From Croceibacterium ferulae (GTDB lineage: Bacteria > Pseudomonadota > Alphaproteobacteria > Sphingomonadales > Sphingomonadaceae): DNA of 64,000 bases. The position numbers were made by a program, and so were the translations under genes. Positions 8,860 through 17,822 of this stretch are shown piece by piece (the first letter of the stretch is position 1; every line of letters begins with the position of its first letter). The stretch lies in the NCBI RefSeq assembly GCF_003660445.1, contig NZ_QZVQ01000013.1:21843-85842 (forward strand), written 5' to 3'. The notes below the pieces were generated by a model that saw only the letters and a list, made by a program, of their open reading frames with translations, did no database searches and had not been told where the DNA came from.

Positions 8860-9290
8860 ATTGCCGATGCGACAGGGCACCAGCAGGTGTGTCACGACAA
8901 TCCGCCGCGACGTGGCCTACCCGGCGTAATTTCTGCCGATTCCCGCGGCAAGCGTTCGGCCAGGATGTTCCAGCGGCCCGCCTCCGCAGGAACGCCGACT
9001 CCTGGGCGTGCCGGTCGCGGTCGGTGGGCACCAGAGCATGATCCACCTTCTGAAAGGAGCCTTGATCTCGCAATCGGGCGAACTAGCGGTATGGCGTCTG
9101 CCACGGCAGAAAGCCCGACTGCTGGCACCGCCGAGGTGCCCTCGCGCGCAATACGAAAAGGCTTGCATCAAACAAGTCTCGCCAAGGGCCCTTCGTGGCC
9201 GACCTCCCGCCGGCTCTGCAGGCAGACAGATAGCTAACACCGGGCATTCTGCATCCGTGAGGCTGCTTGTATGATGGAGATGATCGCGGC
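8860..9290 (-). pseudogene. IS5-family transposase N-terminal remnant
   Basis: Minus-strand frames give SLTDAECPVLAICLPAEPAG, then MQAFSYCARG, then in a shifted frame RDQGSFQKVDHALVPTDRDR and HAQESAFLRRRAAG. This parallels the common IS5-group order LTDAEWAVLAPLLP, VMQAIFYILRTGCQW, DGTFEKINHALV. At least two frame changes are needed and no C-terminal half is present, so it is an old remnant. It lies directly upstream of the IS3 fragment, suggesting nested insertions. Confidence 0.5.
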
Positions 9291-9720
9291 CATCCTGCCG
9301 TCGAGTGTCGCGGATCCACATGGCGGCTCGGGATGGCGTCAGATACCTCCTGAGATTATGTCATGCCGGAATCCTCCACTCCCAGCTACTTACGAAAAGG
9401 GCTCCAAAGGGAAGGGGGCTGATGCGCTTCAAACAACTCGCCCGATTGAGGGCGGCATGGATAAATCAGCCTGCGGCGACGGATCTGCACAGCCGACTTC
9501 TTGGCCGCGGTAGATGAATTTGGCAGGTGTCCTGCCGAAATTCAGCGCACTCTCATCGACTAGAGCGAGGCGTTACACTGTAGGGACATTGCCTCTAGCG
9601 ACCTGGCGCCTTTGCACATCAGCGGAGCAGCGGAGCAATTTGAGATGAGGGTGACGACCTGTTAACCCGCGGCGCGCACATTCATCTCGCCCATGACCGT
9701 CTCCTGGCGTCGGTAGGGTG
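9291..9720. other. Non-coding stretch
   Basis: No supportable gene. A copy of TTAACCCGCGGCGC lies at about 9662-9675 and again at 9761-9774, a 100-base spaced direct repeat of unknown meaning. Confidence 0.3.
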
Positions 9721-9762
9721 AGGGCTGCCCTTTAGCGGTGCAGGGCGGCCCTTTATCCTTTT
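9721..9762. terminator. Hairpin with T-rich tail
   Basis: AGGGCTGCCCT at 9721-9731 pairs with AGGGCGGCCCT at 9742-9752 (11 pairs including one G-T) around a 10-base loop. TTTATCCTTTT follows on the plus strand, so it looks like an intrinsic terminator in that direction. It also lies just beyond the stop of the minus-strand gene ending at 9761. Confidence 0.5.
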
Positions 9763-9916
9763 AACCCGCGGCGCATACCCAATCTGCCTCAGCGTGCAAA
9801 AGCGCCATTTCGGCGGCGTACTGCTGCACGATAGCCGCATCACGTGGATTGTTCAGGCCACCTGCCACCCACTTGAAGCGCTCAACTGCTGCCACGGCGT
9901 TGTGCAAACCTGCCAT
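9761..9916 (-). CDS. Small hypothetical protein, paralogue of the 13456-13635 protein
   Basis: The 51-residue product reads MAGLHNAVAAVERFKWVAGG, LNNPRDAAIVQQYAAEMALL, HAEADWVCAAG. An in-frame TAA just upstream of the ATG at 9916 fixes the start region. The core ERF, then GG, NP, D and IVQQYA is shared, at identical spacing from the start, with a second small protein at 13456-13635 on the same strand, which supports both being real or recently real genes. The family is not one I can name. It lies in the prophage-like stretch near the repressor gene. The ribosome-binding site is weak. Confidence 0.55.
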   Translation of the reverse strand: MAGLHNAVAAVERFKWVAGGLNNPRDAAIVQQYAAEMALLHAEADWVCAAG

Positions 9917-10648
9917 TTGTTAACCATCCCGCTGTGATCACTCTTGCAAGAACAGCGGCTTTCGCGCGCAGTTCCGAGACTTGGCATCAGTAGTATTGCT
10001 TATCGGCAGAAACATACGGACTTGCCGCCTCGAGGCGGATCACTGGTGCGCTCTATCGGCTGGGTAAGCCGCCAGCGGTTTGATCGACCGGCGCGCAGGA
10101 CCATCCTCTCCGCAAGCTGCAGCAATCCCATACTAGAGCTCACGGCAGGCCCCACTTTGCGAATACGCATCGCCATCAGACTGGGCGTACTCTCGATAGC
10201 ACGTTAGGCTCTTCTTTTGCGATAGCATGCATCGCAGCACTGCCGGAGCGAGCGCGACCACCCATCCGAGCGAGGGGCATTTCGTGCAAGATCGATGGCT
10301 GCTCGGATACGCCTAGGGTTAGCCCGGGGGAGGGGGACATGAGCTTCCCTTGCAGAACAGATGCGGAACATACATGTCCGCTGCATCGGCGATGGTGCGA
10401 AAGGTAGGCCTTTCTGTTGGGCGAGGAAGGTAAGTTTCCGGCCTAGTGCGTGTCGCTACGCGGCCCAGTTGCGCGATGCGGTGAGGCCTCGGGGATGCCC
10501 CTTCGCACCCTATAAGGCAGAGTGCGGATGATCTACAGTGAAGTCATCACAGGTAAACGTCCGACGTCTTCCGTGTTGCGGCAGTGCGACTCGCCGAGGA
10601 CGAGGCTTTGGTAGTGCGGCCTGAGGCCGGACTCCAGAAGGAAGCTTT
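9917..10648. other. Non-coding stretch before the phage-like genes
   Basis: About 730 bases with no supportable gene and no clear remnant. Confidence 0.35.
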
Positions 10649-11038
10649 GTGTCGGACCGGACCGAGATTACTGCGCTAATGGGCGACGCCGGTAGCTCGC
10701 CGAATGGGAGGGTGGCAATCCTGGACGCCGCCGAGCAAGACGGCGTTTACGTAAGCGACGGCGCAAAACGCCACAGCACCGCTGAGAGCCTCATATATAT
10801 CTTGGCGTGTGCGGCGTCAGGCTGCGGCGCTTGCGAGCGAGCCACTGCACCCATCTTGGTGCGCGCTCCCGGAGCCGTTTCCGCAGGCACCGCAGAGCCA
10901 GGTGCACAGCAACATCGGCCGGATCACGGGGCGGCCGAGGATCTGCTCCGCCCGCGGCCCATTAACAGGCCAGCCAGACGGCGCGATCGAGTGCTCGTGA
11001 GCGGGCGAGAACGTCAGCCATGCCCGACATATTCGTAG
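10649..11038 (+). CDS. Doubtful hypothetical reading frame upstream of the repressor remnant
   Basis: This 129-codon frame starts MSDRTEITALMGDAGSSPNG and has a plausible beginning (RVAILDAAEQDGVYVSDGAK), but its second half is Arg/Pro-rich and looks like a shadow translation. No family is recognised. It may be the 5' part of a decayed gene next to the repressor. The control region for the repressor would lie at about 11000-11100. Confidence 0.25.
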   Translation: MSDRTEITALMGDAGSSPNGRVAILDAAEQDGVYVSDGAKRHSTAESLIYILACAASGCGACERATAPILVRAPGAVSAGTAEPGAQQHRPDHGAAEDLLRPRPINRPARRRDRVLVSGRERQPCPTYS

Positions 11039-11103
11039 AAGAATATTCAGGGGTACCCCGATCACTCTCTTTTCAACTATTCTGCATCGAATATGGGTGG
11101 AGA

Positions 11104-11766
11104 GTGACAAAGGACGAACGAATTGCAGCTCGGCGCAAGGAACTGGGGGTTCCCCAGATTGATCTTGCGCGTCTCGCCGGCATCAGCCAGCCAACCGTAG
11201 CCTAGCTGAAGCGCGATCAGCAGGTCGGGTCGCCCCAAATGCACAAGATCGCTCAGGTCCTACAGACTACGGCGACTTACGTGTCGGGCGAGATTGACGA
11301 TCCCGCAGAGGATGCGTTCATCCCGCCGGCCCCGGCCGAAATAGCGGCCGAGATGAGGCTGGTGAAGATCAGCGAAATCGATCTTGACATTGGCATCGGC
11401 GCGGCTTTCATGGACAAGGCGCAGGTCCCCGAAGTTGATCGCTGGATCCTACAGGAGTGGGTGAGCAACTTTACCGGCACACCGGCGCCGCTGCTGGCGA
11501 TCGCTCGAGCAGTGGGCGAGAGCATGTATCCTACGATCAACGACCGCGAACTAGTGCTCGTCGCCCGATTGCAAACGAAGATCGATCGGGCAGACGGCAT
11601 ATGCCTGCTTGTGTTCGGCGGCTTCAGCACGATCAGGCTCGTTCGCATGCTTCCAGGCGGCACCGCCCGTCTGACGGCAGCCAATCCCCTGGTGCGCGAT
11701 GAGTCGGCTGCCGCCAGCCAACTCTCCGTGATCTGCCGCGTTCCCGGCGTGTTCCTGCGGACCTGA
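11104..11766 (+). pseudogene. CI/LexA-like repressor (XRE HTH plus S24 peptidase fold) with internal TAG
   Basis: From GTG 11104 the frame reads an XRE helix-turn-helix (RIAARRKELGVPQIDLARLA, GISQPTVA), then an amber codon at 11203-11205. The same frame then continues with LKRDQQVG, QMHKIAQVLQTTATYVSG and an S24-type C-terminal domain. The nucleophile motif VGESMYP is intact. The position that normally holds the catalytic Lys (G-x-x-x-V-K-R in relatives) reads GFSTIRLVRML, so the Lys looks replaced by Arg. Intact relatives hold prophages or mobile elements silent and self-cleave on RecA activation. Here the DNA-binding half is cut off by the stop; restart at ATG 11239 would give only the dimerisation/peptidase part. 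Confidence 0.75.
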
Positions 11767-11832
11767 TCGATTGTACCGCTCCCTCCTGGGCTCCGCGTGT
11801 CTGCGACCATCATCACCGATAAGCTGCGGCCG

Positions 11833-12229
11833 ATGTCGCTGGCGGTAGTTGGTGCGCCGCATCTGAACGATAGTGGCTCCAATCCGCAGTTTGAGATCCT
11901 GCTGCCAGGGCGGCGAGACGGTGTAGCTGCGTTCGGAGGTGCGTAACAAGCACGACCGGAACGCAGTGGCCGTGTTCTCCTGCCGTGGCGTCCAGATTGG
12001 CTACCTTACTGCCGACCGCGCACGGCGCCTGGGCATGCTGCTGGGCCGGACGAAAGTGCAGGCAATCTTCCAGCGGCCTGCGACGTTCGGCGCGTGGATC
12101 CGGGTGGCGTTTACTGGCGAGGTGCCGACGCTAACGGACGCGATGCTGGTGGAAGCTTTCCACGATGACGGCGCGTGGGTTAACGCCGAGCCGGACTTCT
12201 ATCCCGACGAGGTTTACTCCGATGATTAA
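11833..12229 (+). pseudogene. HIRAN-domain protein, N-terminus broken
   Basis: The C-terminal frame contains NKHDRNAVAVFSCRGVQIGY and RTKVQAIFQRPATFGAWIRV, a clear HIRAN domain. This fold is found alone or fused to helicases and nucleases and is thought to bind damaged or stalled DNA ends. The expected upstream part is present in another frame from ATG 11833 (MSLAVVGAPHLNDSGSNPQF). One base shift near 11905 and a TAG at 11924-11926 (in GETV-stop-LRSEVRNKH) separate the two. Translation from ATG 11939 would still give 96 residues ending EPDFYPDEVYSDD. A WYL-like gene follows after 11 bases. Confidence 0.65.
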
Positions 12230-12240
12230 GGCAGTTTGAG

Positions 12241-12639
12241 ATGGCACTCCCGGTGACGGTGCTGATCGCAGCCGCCACCATGATCGCTAAGGACGAGCGC
12301 GCGCAGCGCGCCGCCAAATCGTTGTGGGACAAGGGCGTGGATGCCTGGGGGAAGTGGCACAGTGGCCGAGTGGATGCCGATGCGGAAACAGCGCCGATGC
12401 CGCCAAATGGACCCGCGAGCGTCGATCGCGTCGCAGGTTTGCACGAGGGACAAGCAGGTGACCTGATCCGCTTTACCTACACTGACGAGCACGGCCTGTC
12501 CCGCAAGCACACGGTCGGCAATTGGAGATCCGAAGGCGGACGGCTCACCGGCTACTGTCTTGATAGCAAACAGGAGGAAGCCTTCGATTTCGGACATATC
12601 GGCGATTGGGAGGTGATCCGGTTTAAAGCTGATGAATGA
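12241..12639 (+). CDS. Hypothetical protein with WYL-like ligand-binding fold
   Basis: This 132-residue protein starts MALPVTVLIAAATMIAKDER at 12241, a short hydrophobic stretch that could anchor it or be a helix. The second half reads AGDLIRFTYTDEHGLSRKHT, VGNWRSEGGRLTGYCLDSKQ, EEAFDFGHIGDWEVI. This follows the beta pattern of WYL-type sensor domains: I-x-F-x-Y then G, a TV-x-x-W-R strand, LTGYC and an acidic DRI-like end. WYL proteins often regulate phage-defence or DNA-damage genes. Assignment is by pattern only. The gene lies 11 bases after the HIRAN gene and overlaps the next frame by an ATGA-type junction. Confidence 0.6.
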   Translation: MALPVTVLIAAATMIAKDERAQRAAKSLWDKGVDAWGKWHSGRVDADAETAPMPPNGPASVDRVAGLHEGQAGDLIRFTYTDEHGLSRKHTVGNWRSEGGRLTGYCLDSKQEEAFDFGHIGDWEVIRFKADE

Positions 12640-12946
12640 CGCATCGATGGGCCTTCCGAGGTTTTCTGCCGACGATGATGGATACTACCGGTTCGGCCCG
12701 AAGCGTGCGGATTGGGCAAGCCTGATGGTTGCGATGGAGCTCGAGACGCGCATTGCTGAAGGAACAACTCGGGATTAGCAGAAGACCTGGGCGCAGCTGT
12801 TCAACAAGACGGTTCGACCGAGGTACGGAGAGCCGCACCCGGTAGAGGAAATGGAAAGCCTGGAGCGAGAGCTGCGCAGGTTTGTAAAGCACACAGCGGC
12901 CAATCACCTGCAAATTTGCAAAATGCGGATATGGCGGAACCTTTAG
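12632..12946 (+). pseudogene. Hypothetical protein gene interrupted by TAG
   Basis: The frame starts at ATG 12632, overlapping the previous stop, and reads MNDASMGLPRFSADDDGYYR, FGPKRADWASLMVAMELETR, IAEGTTRD, then TAG at 12776-12778. It continues in the same frame with QKTWAQLFNKTVRPRYGEPH, PVEEMESLERELRRFVKHTA, NHLQICKMRIWRNL. Both halves look like real protein, so the amber codon probably interrupts a gene of about 104 codons. No family is recognised. Confidence 0.5.
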
Positions 12947-12962
12947 CGAAGCGGGGACTGAC

Positions 12963-13177
12963 GTGAACGAGAAAGCGGTTGAGGCTGCCGCGCGGGCCTT
13001 GTGTCGGCAGGACGGCCACCCGGAGAATGCCACTCTCGGAGGATGGCCGTGTGGGTGAGCTATAAGCCGGAGGCGCGGGCTGCGTTGATTGCCACATCTT
13101 TCGAGCAGCTGATCCCGGCCGACCCGCGCCGGCTGGCGAGCGTAGCGGCCCGCCTGCAGAGGCTCTTCCAGGCGTGA
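12963..13177 (+). pseudogene. Small hypothetical protein gene, frameshifted
   Basis: A GTG at 12963 begins NEKAVEAAARALCRQDGHPE and NATLGGWPCG, stopping at 13058. The next frame reads WVSYKPEARAALIATSFEQL, PADPRRLASVAARLQRLFQA to a stop at 13175-13177. The two pieces overlap at GGATGGCCGTGTGGG, where a one-base change would fuse them into a protein of about 70 residues. No function is known. Confidence 0.45.
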
Positions 13178-13455
13178 AACCCCCTCACTCACAACTGCAG
13201 TGGATACCACTTCGGCCTCGGTTCGGCAGTGCGTGTTACCGGCGAGCTAGTGGATGCGGCTGGATCTATCACCGACGAATGGCGCGTCTAATGTGCGCTG
13301 CGAAGCACATGTCACGCCAGAGAAGCATCCGCCGCTTTGGTGACACATCCCCATGTCGGCGCAAGTCGGTGCCCAACCTTGGCATTTCATCATAGCGCTA
13401 TCCAAACGAGTTGGGTCAGCATCGTGGCGCAGATCTCGCTCGGTGATACCAATGC

Positions 13456-13635
13456 TCATAGCGGCAGGCTCCAACACTTTGCCGACCGATCTGCTATCCG
13501 GCGGAGCGACTTTATCTGGTCCGCCTTTTTCGTGGCGTACTGCTGCACTATGACATCGTCCGCAGGGTTGCTAACCCCGCCCACGATCAGGCGGAAGCGC
13601 TCTGCAAGTGCCGCTGTGTCACCGATTTTTACCAT
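13456..13635 (-). CDS. Small hypothetical protein, paralogue of the 9761-9916 protein
   Basis: I chose ATG 13635 (MVKIGDTAALAERFRLIVGG) rather than 13668 because it makes the first 20 residues collinear with the other copy and places GGAG-type ribosome-binding bases just upstream. The 59-residue product continues VSNPADDVIVQQYATKKADQ, IKSLRRIADRSAKCWSLPL. Shared residues are ERF at 12-14, GG at 19-20, NP, D and IVQQYA. It is predicted to be helical and soluble. Two diverged copies 3.6 kb apart in prophage-like DNA suggest an old duplication or two related elements. No function can be given. Confidence 0.55.
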   Translation of the reverse strand: MVKIGDTAALAERFRLIVGGVSNPADDVIVQQYATKKADQIKSLRRIADRSAKCWSLPL

Positions 13636-13993
13636 CTCTCCAAAAGCTCCTTGCAGATTGCCTTTCAAAAACAGAGGGGCTTGCTCGGAGTTCCGAAGTT
13701 CTGGGGTCGGTAGTTCTACCTATGATTAACCTTCAGCTCAGCTGCGCTGGTAAGCAGGAGTTTGAAAGCGTGCTCGATCGGGGCTTCCGGCCAGTTGGCT
13801 TTTCTGGTGAAAGTATCGGGTATGGCAAGCTGATGCGCGAGGTACGTGCCGCAGATGCTCAGATGTTGGAGAGCACGAACGGCCGCAGCGGTGGGCATTT
13901 CGCGAGTTTGATGACTCTGCTGTGCGCTTGGCAGATCGTATTTGGACGAATCGTGGTGACGAGGCTGGCTGATCCCATCCGCTCAAGGGCACG

Positions 13994-14233
13994 CTACTGC
14001 AAGGTCTGACCCGCAGCCGATAAGTCTTTGCCTTGCAGCCCTTCGGTCGCATCGGTAGATACCTTCGTTTTGTATTCGTCGACGGTGCTGATCACCGCAC
14101 CCTTTTTGCCGAGTAACGCCGCCTTGACGCGGGAGCCGACCGGAATCAATTGAGCCTAGACTGGCCGGATACAGATGGTTCGAAGCGCCGTTAGTGCCAT
14201 CAACCACCCCGCCTTTATCTCCGCCCAGTTGAA
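13994..14233 (-). pseudogene. Hypothetical protein remnant with internal TAG
   Basis: On the minus strand the frame reads FNWAEIKAGWLMALTALRTI, CIRPV, then TAG, then AQLIPVGSRVKAALLGKKGA, VISTVDEYKTKVSTDATEGL, QGKDLSAAGQTLQ to a stop at 13994. The half after the TAG has normal protein composition. The start is not clear and no family is recognised. It may be a prophage structural or accessory remnant. Confidence 0.3.
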
Positions 14234-14612
14234 TATTGCGAGCGGCGGTGCCGCCTGTGCGTCTTCGGATCGAGACCCTGACGGTGCCGTACTCCTCTGG
14301 AGGTGAACGTTGCGCGGCTGTGTTTTCCTTGCTTCATCTCATACGGGCACGGCGTCTGGGCGCAGCTGGGCTGATCACGTGTCGCCGCAGGCAGCTGCCG
14401 GCGGTAGGGCCAGAGTCGTATTAAGTTCTTCATCTGTCATCTGCACTTTACAGCCGCCAGCATTACCGCCGCTCGTTCGTGCCGGGCCGCCACCGTCCAT
14501 GCCAGCCATTGCCGGGCAGCCGCCCTGCGGGTGGGGCACCTTCGATCCTCAACGTCATGACCGCGAAATAAACCTTGCCAGCGCGGTTATCGCAGACGGC
14601 GGCATGGCCAAG

Positions 14613-15425
14613 TTAATGGCTCGCAGGGGCACGGTCTTGCGGCACGCCTTTGCCCTTGTGGAAGAAGGCACCCAGCGAGGCCGTGGCGCCGCCATGCCCC
14701 AGCACCGCCGCGTCCCTGTAGAAGGCGAGAGCGGGATCTATGTCGCGCGTCACGCCCTCGCCATTATCAAAAGTCAGGGTCAGGGCGAACAGCGCACCGG
14801 GATGTCCGGCATTGGCCGTTCCCGGCACCATCCCAGCGCCTCGTGCCGATCCCACGGTTTGCCACCGGCGCCGAACCTCGAGATCTGAGCAAGGAAGTGT
14901 TAGGCGGAGGGCAGGCCGGAGCGAACCGCTTGGCGATAATAGTCGGCGGCCGCGCGTCGCGGCGGATGCCCACACTATCGAACGCCATGTCGCCAAGCAT
15001 CTGCGCGGCCGCGAGATCCCCGGCAGGCAGCGCGCGATCGTACCAGCGGCGCGCCTGCCCATGTCGGATGCCACACCTGCGAAGCCAGTGCGATACAGAT
15101 CGCCTAGAACCGCCGCTGCCTCGCCGACAGCGATGTTCCGCTCGAGCGGCTGCGGGTCAAATACCGGTAGGTTCTGCAGGGGATTGAAGCGGGCCTTCGC
15201 GGCCTTCTTCAGCCGTCTGACGCCTTCCTCCGGAGCTGTCCAGTCGCCCGGCTCCAGCAGGTTGATCTTGCCGATGAATAGGGCCGCCTCCTTCCCGCCG
15301 ATGCGCCAGTAAAGTCGGCGATGCGCGCGGCGGAACCAATCCTGCGCCTCTTGGTACCGACCTGATCGAACAGCCAGAACGCGGTCGGCAGCTGCAGCCT
15401 GAAACTTACCGGCAGCTTTGCTCAC
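14613..15425 (-). pseudogene. Sel1-like repeat protein, frameshifted
   Basis: Starting at 15425 (MSKAAGKFQAAAADRVLAVR), the frame carries a repeat-rich helical region (YQEAQDWFRRAHRRLYWRIG, GEAAAVLGDLYRTGFAGVAS). In another frame at 14767-15000 it continues with MLGDMAFDSVGIRRDAR. The first frame resumes with GALFALTLTFDNGEGVTRDI, DPALAFYRDAAVLGHGGATA, SLGAFFHKGKGVPQDRA. The A-x-x-x-L-G-x-x-Y and G-x-G-V-x-x-D spacing is that of Sel1 repeats, which act as protein-binding scaffolds. At least two shifts break the gene. The original partner is unknown. Confidence 0.6.
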
Positions 15426-15595
15426 GTCCTAATGTGGGTCGCTGTTTCCTCGCGCGACGACTTCTACTAGACGAGTTAATCCGGATCAGAAGGGTATCGA
15501 TTAGGCCTTGCAGGGGCACCATCTTTCCCAAGCAAGGTCGAGATAGCCGTAAACTGCACTGACTTTGTCTGTGAGACGATGGATCCTCCGCGGCG

Positions 15596-15868
15596 CTACC
15601 CGCCTTGCGAGCTGTCCGGCATTTCAAGGTGAACCGTAGCCTCTAATTTGGCGACCATGTACATGGTAGCAGTGTGGTTTCTGAGTTCGTCGTAGATCCG
15701 AAACTCGATCTCCGGAGCGTCCTCTCCACCAGCGAGCACCGCTGAGATCATTTGACGTCCGTCTTTACGCACAAAGTCCAGTGCTTCACCAAGATCGGTG
15801 AAGAGTTGTCCCTCTGCATCTCGCGCCGAGTAAGTCGCGGACCGGACATCTGTGTAGTAGCGCTGCAC
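15596..15868 (-). CDS. DUF6894-type small protein
   Basis: GTG at 15868 gives a 90-residue protein. The opening QRYYTDVRSATYSARDAEGQ and LFTDLGEALDFVRKDGRQM has the order seen in DUF6894 proteins: an R-Y-Y-x-D-V start, a D-x-E/A-G-x-x-x-x-D-L turn, then an alpha-helix with alternating Ala. The rest (EIEFRIYDELRNHTATMYMV) is strand-rich. These small proteins are common in sphingomonads and rhizobia and their role is unknown. The gene stands alone on the minus strand between a broken Sel1 gene and a broken IS630 element, and the frame is intact. Confidence 0.6.
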   Translation of the reverse strand: MQRYYTDVRSATYSARDAEGQLFTDLGEALDFVRKDGRQMISAVLAGGEDAPEIEFRIYDELRNHTATMYMVAKLEATVHLEMPDSSQGG

Positions 15869-16054
15869 CTAAGATAAACGGATCACCACCGAGGCTGTTT
15901 CTGTATGGTGTCGGACACTGCCGATGCGATCGTCATGGTCAAAGGCCTTGCAACACGTACAACTTACCAGCTTGCGTAAGGCTGACTCACGAGGGGGGTT
16001 CCCGAGGCCGTGAAAGTCTGAATCAATGGCGTCCGAGATCACGAGGACGCGACG

Positions 16055-17119
16055 ATGGGACAGCCGATCGACTTGCGAGAGGCTTTCAACGGAACGGCGC
16101 TGCGGCGCTTGGAGCGTTCCTCGAGGAGCGCGCCGCAGGCGCGCCGGCTGCTGGTCTTGGCACATTTCTACGATGACGGAAGCCGGAGCGGGGCGGCGCC
16201 AATCGTCGACGTCACCCTGCAGATCGTGCGCGACTGGGTGCGCCGCTCCAATGCTCGCGGACCTGATGGCCTACTCGACGGCCAGGCGCTGGGCAGGTCG
16301 TGGATCCTCAGTGATGCCCCGCGCCGGGCAATGGTCGAAGCCGTCGATTGCGGAACCATCCCGGCGATCCATGGCGTTGTACGCTGGCGGCTGAGCGACT
16401 TAGTGCAGTGGCTGCACGAGGAGTTTGCAGTGTCGCTGGATGAGACCACCATCAGCCGCGAGCTTAAAGAGCTGGACAATGAGACGCTGACCGCCCGGCC
16501 TCGTCACCATGTACAGAACGAGCGGGCCGTGGAGGCTTTCAAAAAAAGAGGCTTTGCCGCCGAAGTGGCAAAAGTCAGGGCGGACCTCCCGCAAGACACA
16601 CCCATAGAGATCTGGTTCCAGGCCGAGGCCGGTGTCTGCCAGAAGAACACGATCACACGCCGCTGAGCCCGGCGCGGCACGCGGCCCTCGGCGCCCAAGG
16701 ACCAGCGCACCAGATCGGCCTACATCTTTGGCGCCATCTGCCCCGAGGAGGGCACAGGCGCCAGACTGGTCCTGCCCTTCTGTAACACCGAGACAATGAC
16801 GCTGCACCTGGCCGAGATCGCGCTTGCCGTCGCACCGGGCGCGCATGCCGTGGTGCTGATGGACCAGGCCGGATGGCACATGACCGGCAAGCTCAAGGTG
16901 CCTGGCAATATCAGCATCGTCGCGCTGCCCGCCAAGTGCCCCGAGCTGAACCCGGTCGAAAACGTCTGGCAGTTCATGCGCGACAACTGGCTCTCCAACC
17001 GCGCCTTCACATCCCACGACAACATCGTCGACCACTGATGCGAAGCCTGGAACAAGCTCGTCGATCAGCCATGGCGCATCATGCCAATCGGCCGGGACCC
17101 ATGGGCACGCCGGTTCTGA
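16055..17119 (+). pseudogene. IS630-family transposase with two internal TGA codons
   Basis: One continuous frame runs from ATG 16055 (MGQPIDLREAFNGTALRRLE) to a stop at 17117-17119. It is interrupted by TGA at 16664-16666, where relatives have Trp in RRWARRG, and by TGA at 17036-17038, within DNIVDH-stop-CEAWNKLVDQ. Recognisable parts are the N-terminal helix-turn-helix region, EIWFQAEAGVCQKNTITRR, HAVVLMDQAGWHMTGKLKV and LPAKCPELNPVENVWQFMRD, the DDE-type core with Asp in MDQAGWH and Glu in NPVENVW. It is a different IS630 subgroup from the element at 424-1475. Terminal repeats were not found. Confidence 0.8.
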
Positions 17120-17552
17120 CCAGCGCAGGTTGGTTTAAGGCGGATGAACTCTCCGCCCCAGTGCGCTACAGCGGCACGCATTTTTACGGATCCGCCGCGC
17201 AGCGATCATAAACCAATTATCGCTATTCACCTTTGTAGAGCCGGCCCGTTCTTTCTTGAAAGGCCCTCTTATCCGCTCCAGCCGCGCGTTCTTCCGGACC
17301 GGCTGGAGCGGGTATTACCCTTGCGGCCGCGACCGTCGCGAAGTGACCTCTGAGCAAGCAATGAAGCGGTAGCAGGAAAACTGCGGCGGATACGAATCTC
17401 GCCGCGATGCCCCGCCCATAAGCTTCCCGTATCTGAGATCCCTCCTATGTTCCGCTTAGAGCATAAGAAGGGTCGTCGCTCTGATCGCCTCCAATCCAGC
17501 GCTGCCAGATCGGCTCTTTAAACCGACACGATCGGCGAGCCTCGAGCCTGGA
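17120..17552. other. Non-coding stretch
   Basis: No supportable gene; probably the end of the IS630 remnant plus the control region of the downstream helix-turn-helix gene. Confidence 0.3.
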
Positions 17553-17822
17553 TTGGCCAGCTTGCGTCGCCTCGTGCTCGGCGTCGTGCGCGACTCCATC
17601 GCTCTGATGGGTGGCAGTCCGAGCTATGGCGAGATCGCCTACAAGCTCGGTTTGCATCGCAAGCGCGTGCACAAGGCCGTACAGTCGCTGGAGCGCCAGG
17701 CTCTGCTGATCCGCCGCGATCTGCATCTACCTGGCCTTTGGAATGCCGCGATCCGTCAACTGCGCAATCTTGGTCGCATCATTGATGAGGATGTCAACAT
17801 CGCTCCGCCGCGAGATAGCTAG
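17553..17822 (+). CDS. Winged helix-turn-helix DNA-binding protein
   Basis: From a TTG at 17553 the 89-residue frame reads LRRLVLGVVRDSIALMGGSP, SYGEIAYKLGLHRKRVHKAV, QSLERQALLIRRDLHLPGLW. This is a LexA/MarR-like winged helix, with a first helix starting the frame, P-S-Y-G-E-I-A at the turn, LGL then a recognition helix, and SLERQ leading to the wing. No peptidase or ligand domain follows, so it would be a stand-alone regulator. A start upstream cannot be excluded. It lies at the border of the hairpin-repeat region. Confidence 0.5.
   Translation: MASLRRLVLGVVRDSIALMGGSPSYGEIAYKLGLHRKRVHKAVQSLERQALLIRRDLHLPGLWNAAIRQLRNLGRIIDEDVNIAPPRDS

Noticed and set aside
8728..9237. A 169-residue plus-strand frame.
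   Set aside because: It runs antisense to IS3 and IS5 relics and has no protein-like features of its own.
13716..14009. Opposing frames with protein-like stretches (TRKANWPEAPIEHAFKLLLT on minus).
   Set aside because: No start signal, no family and heavy overlap of frames; the stretch is within decayed DNA.
14310..15312. Long plus-strand frames opposite the Sel1-repeat gene.
   Set aside because: They are mirror frames of the GC-rich minus-strand Sel1 pseudogene.
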